From an uncultured Anaerolineaceae bacterium (GTDB lineage Bacteria; Chloroflexota; Anaerolineae; Anaerolineales; Anaerolineaceae): a stretch of DNA of 6,440 bases. The notes below the pieces were generated by a model, which worked only from the letters and a program-made list of their open reading frames with translations, made no database searches and was not told the DNA's origin. Shown in pieces: positions 5,036-6,440 of the stretch (its first letter is position 1; each line of letters opens with the position of its first letter). Location: NCBI GenBank assembly GCA_937920255.1, contig CALDSL010000425.1, positions 1 to 6,440 of the forward strand, read 5' to 3'. The position numbers were made by a program, and so were the translations under genes.

Positions 5036-5950
5036 TTGAATCCTGCACAAAACGCACCATCTAAGGATGAAACCGGCCTGGTGGGCGCCGTACGACAAGG
5101 CGACACCCTGGCAAAGCTGCGCGGCTATCTCCCTTCCCTTTCTCCGGCGGAGAAGAAGGTCGGGCAGTTCGTGCTGGCGCAACCGGAAGAAGTCATCCAC
5201 ATGACCCTGGCCGATATCGCCGAGCGCATCCAGGTCAGCGACGCGACGGCGGTGCGTTTTTGCCAATCCATCGGCTATGACGGCTGGCTGGATTTTAAAA
5301 TTGACCTTACCCGCTCGATCCCGCGCTCGGCGCAGCTCATTCACAAAGACGTTTCCGCCACCGACTCCACCGCCACCGTGTTCCGCAAAGTGATCCAGGG
5401 CGGCATCCAGGCTTTGGAAAGCACCATGGCAGTGCTGGATGAAACCGCCATCCAAAAGGCGGTGGATCTTCTGCTGGGGGCGCGCGCTATTCTCATCATT
5501 GGGGTGGGCACCTCAGGCCCGGTGGCGCACGAGTTCTTCAACCGCCTGCTGCGCCTGGGTCTCAACTGCCAGGTGCAAACCGACTCGTATTTGCAACTGA
5601 TGCAGGCGGCGCTGTTAACGCCGCAGGACGCGCTGGTAGTCATCTCGCAAACCGGCGACTCGTACGACCCGCGCCGCACCGCCGCCGAGGCCAAACGCAT
5701 GGGCGTGCCGGTGGTGTGCATCACCGGCAGCGCGCTTGCCCCCATCGCGTCTTTTTCGGATGTGGTGCTGCTCTCGGCTTCGCAGGAGAGCATGCCCGAA
5801 ACCATTTCGTCGCGCATTGCGCAGTACGCGCTGATCCACGCGCTGTACATTTGCCTGGCGATGCGCTCCATGGATCAGGCGATTGAAAATGAACGCCTGA
5901 TTTGGGAAGCACTGATGCGTAAAGACCCGTTCCAGCACGGCGGCGGGTAG
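5036..5950 (+). CDS. MurR/RpiR-family transcriptional regulator with SIS domain
   Basis: A 304-residue regulator of normal family length. The N-terminal RpiR helix-turn-helix domain covers about residues 26-105, with the hallmark stretch MTLADIAERIQVSDATAVRF (56-75) and then CQSIGYDGWLDFK. The C-terminal SIS sugar-isomerase domain covers about 130-280: GVGTSGPVAHEF (156-167) begins the phosphosugar pocket and ISQTGDSYDP (203-212) is the Ser/Thr-rich phosphate loop, followed by VVCITGSALAPIASFSDVVL (226-245). Such proteins sense a phosphorylated sugar or related metabolite and usually repress catabolic or uptake genes. Translation starts at TTG (5036), supported by AAGGA ending nine bases upstream. 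The first 25 residues are a polar extension unlike the conserved domain. The leader carries two operator-like palindromes suggesting autoregulation, and the gene is followed after 35 bp by an ECF-type ATPase gene on the same strand, so it probably controls that transporter. The ligand cannot be deduced. Confidence 0.93.
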   Translation: MNPAQNAPSKDETGLVGAVRQGDTLAKLRGYLPSLSPAEKKVGQFVLAQPEEVIHMTLADIAERIQVSDATAVRFCQSIGYDGWLDFKIDLTRSIPRSAQLIHKDVSATDSTATVFRKVIQGGIQALESTMAVLDETAIQKAVDLLLGARAILIIGVGTSGPVAHEFFNRLLRLGLNCQVQTDSYLQLMQAALLTPQDALVVISQTGDSYDPRRTAAEAKRMGVPVVCITGSALAPIASFSDVVLLSASQESMPETISSRIAQYALIHALYICLAMRSMDQAIENERLIWEALMRKDPFQHGGG

Positions 5951-5985
5951 GCGCTTTCATATTAGGTTCGTATCAGGAGGTATCG

Positions 5986-6440
5986 TTGGAACCGGTTGTC
6001 GTGATCAAAGATCTCAAATATAAGTACCGTGGCGAGAAGGAACAGGCCCTGGATGGAATTGACCTGAGCCTTTCGCGCGGTGAATTTGTGGTGGTGATGG
6101 GCCCCAGCGAAGCTGGCAAGAGCACCCTGGCCGCCACCATTAACGGTCTCATCCCCCATTTCCACAAGGGCAAGCTGCAGGGCAGCGTCACCGTTCTGGG
6201 CCGCGACACGCAGAAACAAACCGTGTCGGAGATGGCCGAGGTGGTGGGCATGGTCTTTCAGGATTTTGAAGCCCAGTTGTTTTCGACCAATGTGGAACTG
6301 GAAGTCGCTTTTGGGCCGGAAAACTTCGCCGTCGACCGCGGGGAAATTGCCCGGCGCATCAACGAAAACCTGGAATACGTGGGATTGAACGCGGTGCGCC
6401 ACCGCCCACCGTCCACGCTGTCCGGCGGGCAGAAGCAAAA
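5986..6440 (+). CDS. Energy-coupling-factor-type ABC transporter ATPase (3' end beyond window)
   Basis: The first 151 residues of an ABC ATPase are present and the frame is open to the right edge. The start is TTG at 5986, with a perfect AGGAGG five bases upstream (5975-5980). Visible motifs are an aromatic A-loop (Y12-x-Y14), the Walker A loop GPSEAGKST (39-47), the Q-loop VFQDFEAQLFSTNVELEVAFG (90-110; written here only to show the ECF-like spacing around Gln92) and the signature LSGGQ (145-149). NGLIPHF (53-59) and the Q-loop region are typical of EcfA/CbiO-type ATPases, which energise vitamin, metal or nucleobase importers. Walker A has Glu42 where GxxGxGKS/T usually has Gly. Walker B and the H-loop lie outside. 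Whether this is a single-domain or a fused double ATPase cannot be seen. Co-transcription with the RpiR-type gene is likely. Confidence 0.92.
   Translation, partial: MEPVVVIKDLKYKYRGEKEQALDGIDLSLSRGEFVVVMGPSEAGKSTLAATINGLIPHFHKGKLQGSVTVLGRDTQKQTVSEMAEVVGMVFQDFEAQLFSTNVELEVAFGPENFAVDRGEIARRINENLEYVGLNAVRHRPPSTLSGGQKQ

Noticed and set aside
4826..5455. N-terminal extension of the Crp/Fnr regulator frame to 450 codons
   Set aside because: The extension would run antisense through the divergent promoter region and into the rpiR-type gene, and family length fits the 240-residue form.
5341..5871. Minus-strand frame of 176 codons opposite the rpiR-type gene
   Set aside because: It is an antisense shadow of a gene with clear HTH and SIS motifs.
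1..6440. CRISPR arrays, tRNA or rRNA genes, insertion sequences
   Set aside because: No regularly spaced repeats, cloverleaf sequences, transposase-like frames or flanking terminal repeats were found on reading both strands.

Overview
The window is GC-rich bacterial DNA with tightly packed genes in two divergent transcription units. Protein style (TTG starts, an ECF-type ATPase after an RpiR regulator, compact heme-protein genes) suggests an environmental Chloroflexota bacterium of the Anaerolineae type. That placement is an impression from sequence character and was not tested by a search.

Left unit, all on the minus strand, in transcription order: a Crp/Fnr-family regulator (4825 to 4103); a 12-TM integral membrane protein with histidines in TM2, TM6 and TM10 that resembles a divergent heme-copper-oxidase-like subunit I (4001 to 2514); a lipoprotein with a formylglycine-generating-enzyme/sulfatase-modifying-factor (SUMF1) fold but without the catalytic cysteine pair (2517 to 1594); a heme O synthase of the CyoE/CtaB family (1597 to 692); and a multi-TM protein of unknown function that runs off the left edge (620 to 1). 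The membrane protein, lipoprotein and heme synthase genes are joined by two consecutive 4-bp ATGA stop/start overlaps, so they are very probably translated together. Between the regulator and the membrane-protein gene lies an Fnr/Dnr-type box (TTGAC-N4-GTTAA). It is centred 41.5 bp upstream of the start predicted from an extended -10 element, the geometry of a class II Fnr-activated promoter. The regulator has the ExxSR recognition-helix motif expected to read such a box. My reading is a self-contained, Fnr-type-controlled heme-protein module that may be an undescribed respiratory or gas-handling (O2 or NO) system.

Right unit, plus strand: a clear sigma-70-type promoter (TTGACT, 17 bp, TATAAT), two operator-like palindromes three helical turns apart (TGTAA-N5-TTACA and a degenerate copy), a MurR/RpiR-family SIS-domain regulator starting at TTG (5036 to 5950), and after 35 bp the start of an ECF-transporter ATPase (5986 to the right edge). 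This looks like an autoregulated uptake operon; its substrate cannot be read from the window.

The only sizeable non-coding stretches are the 210-bp divergent intergenic region (4826-5035) and the roughly 100-bp promoter region at 4002-4102. I see no RNA gene, insertion sequence, CRISPR array or convincing intrinsic terminator.
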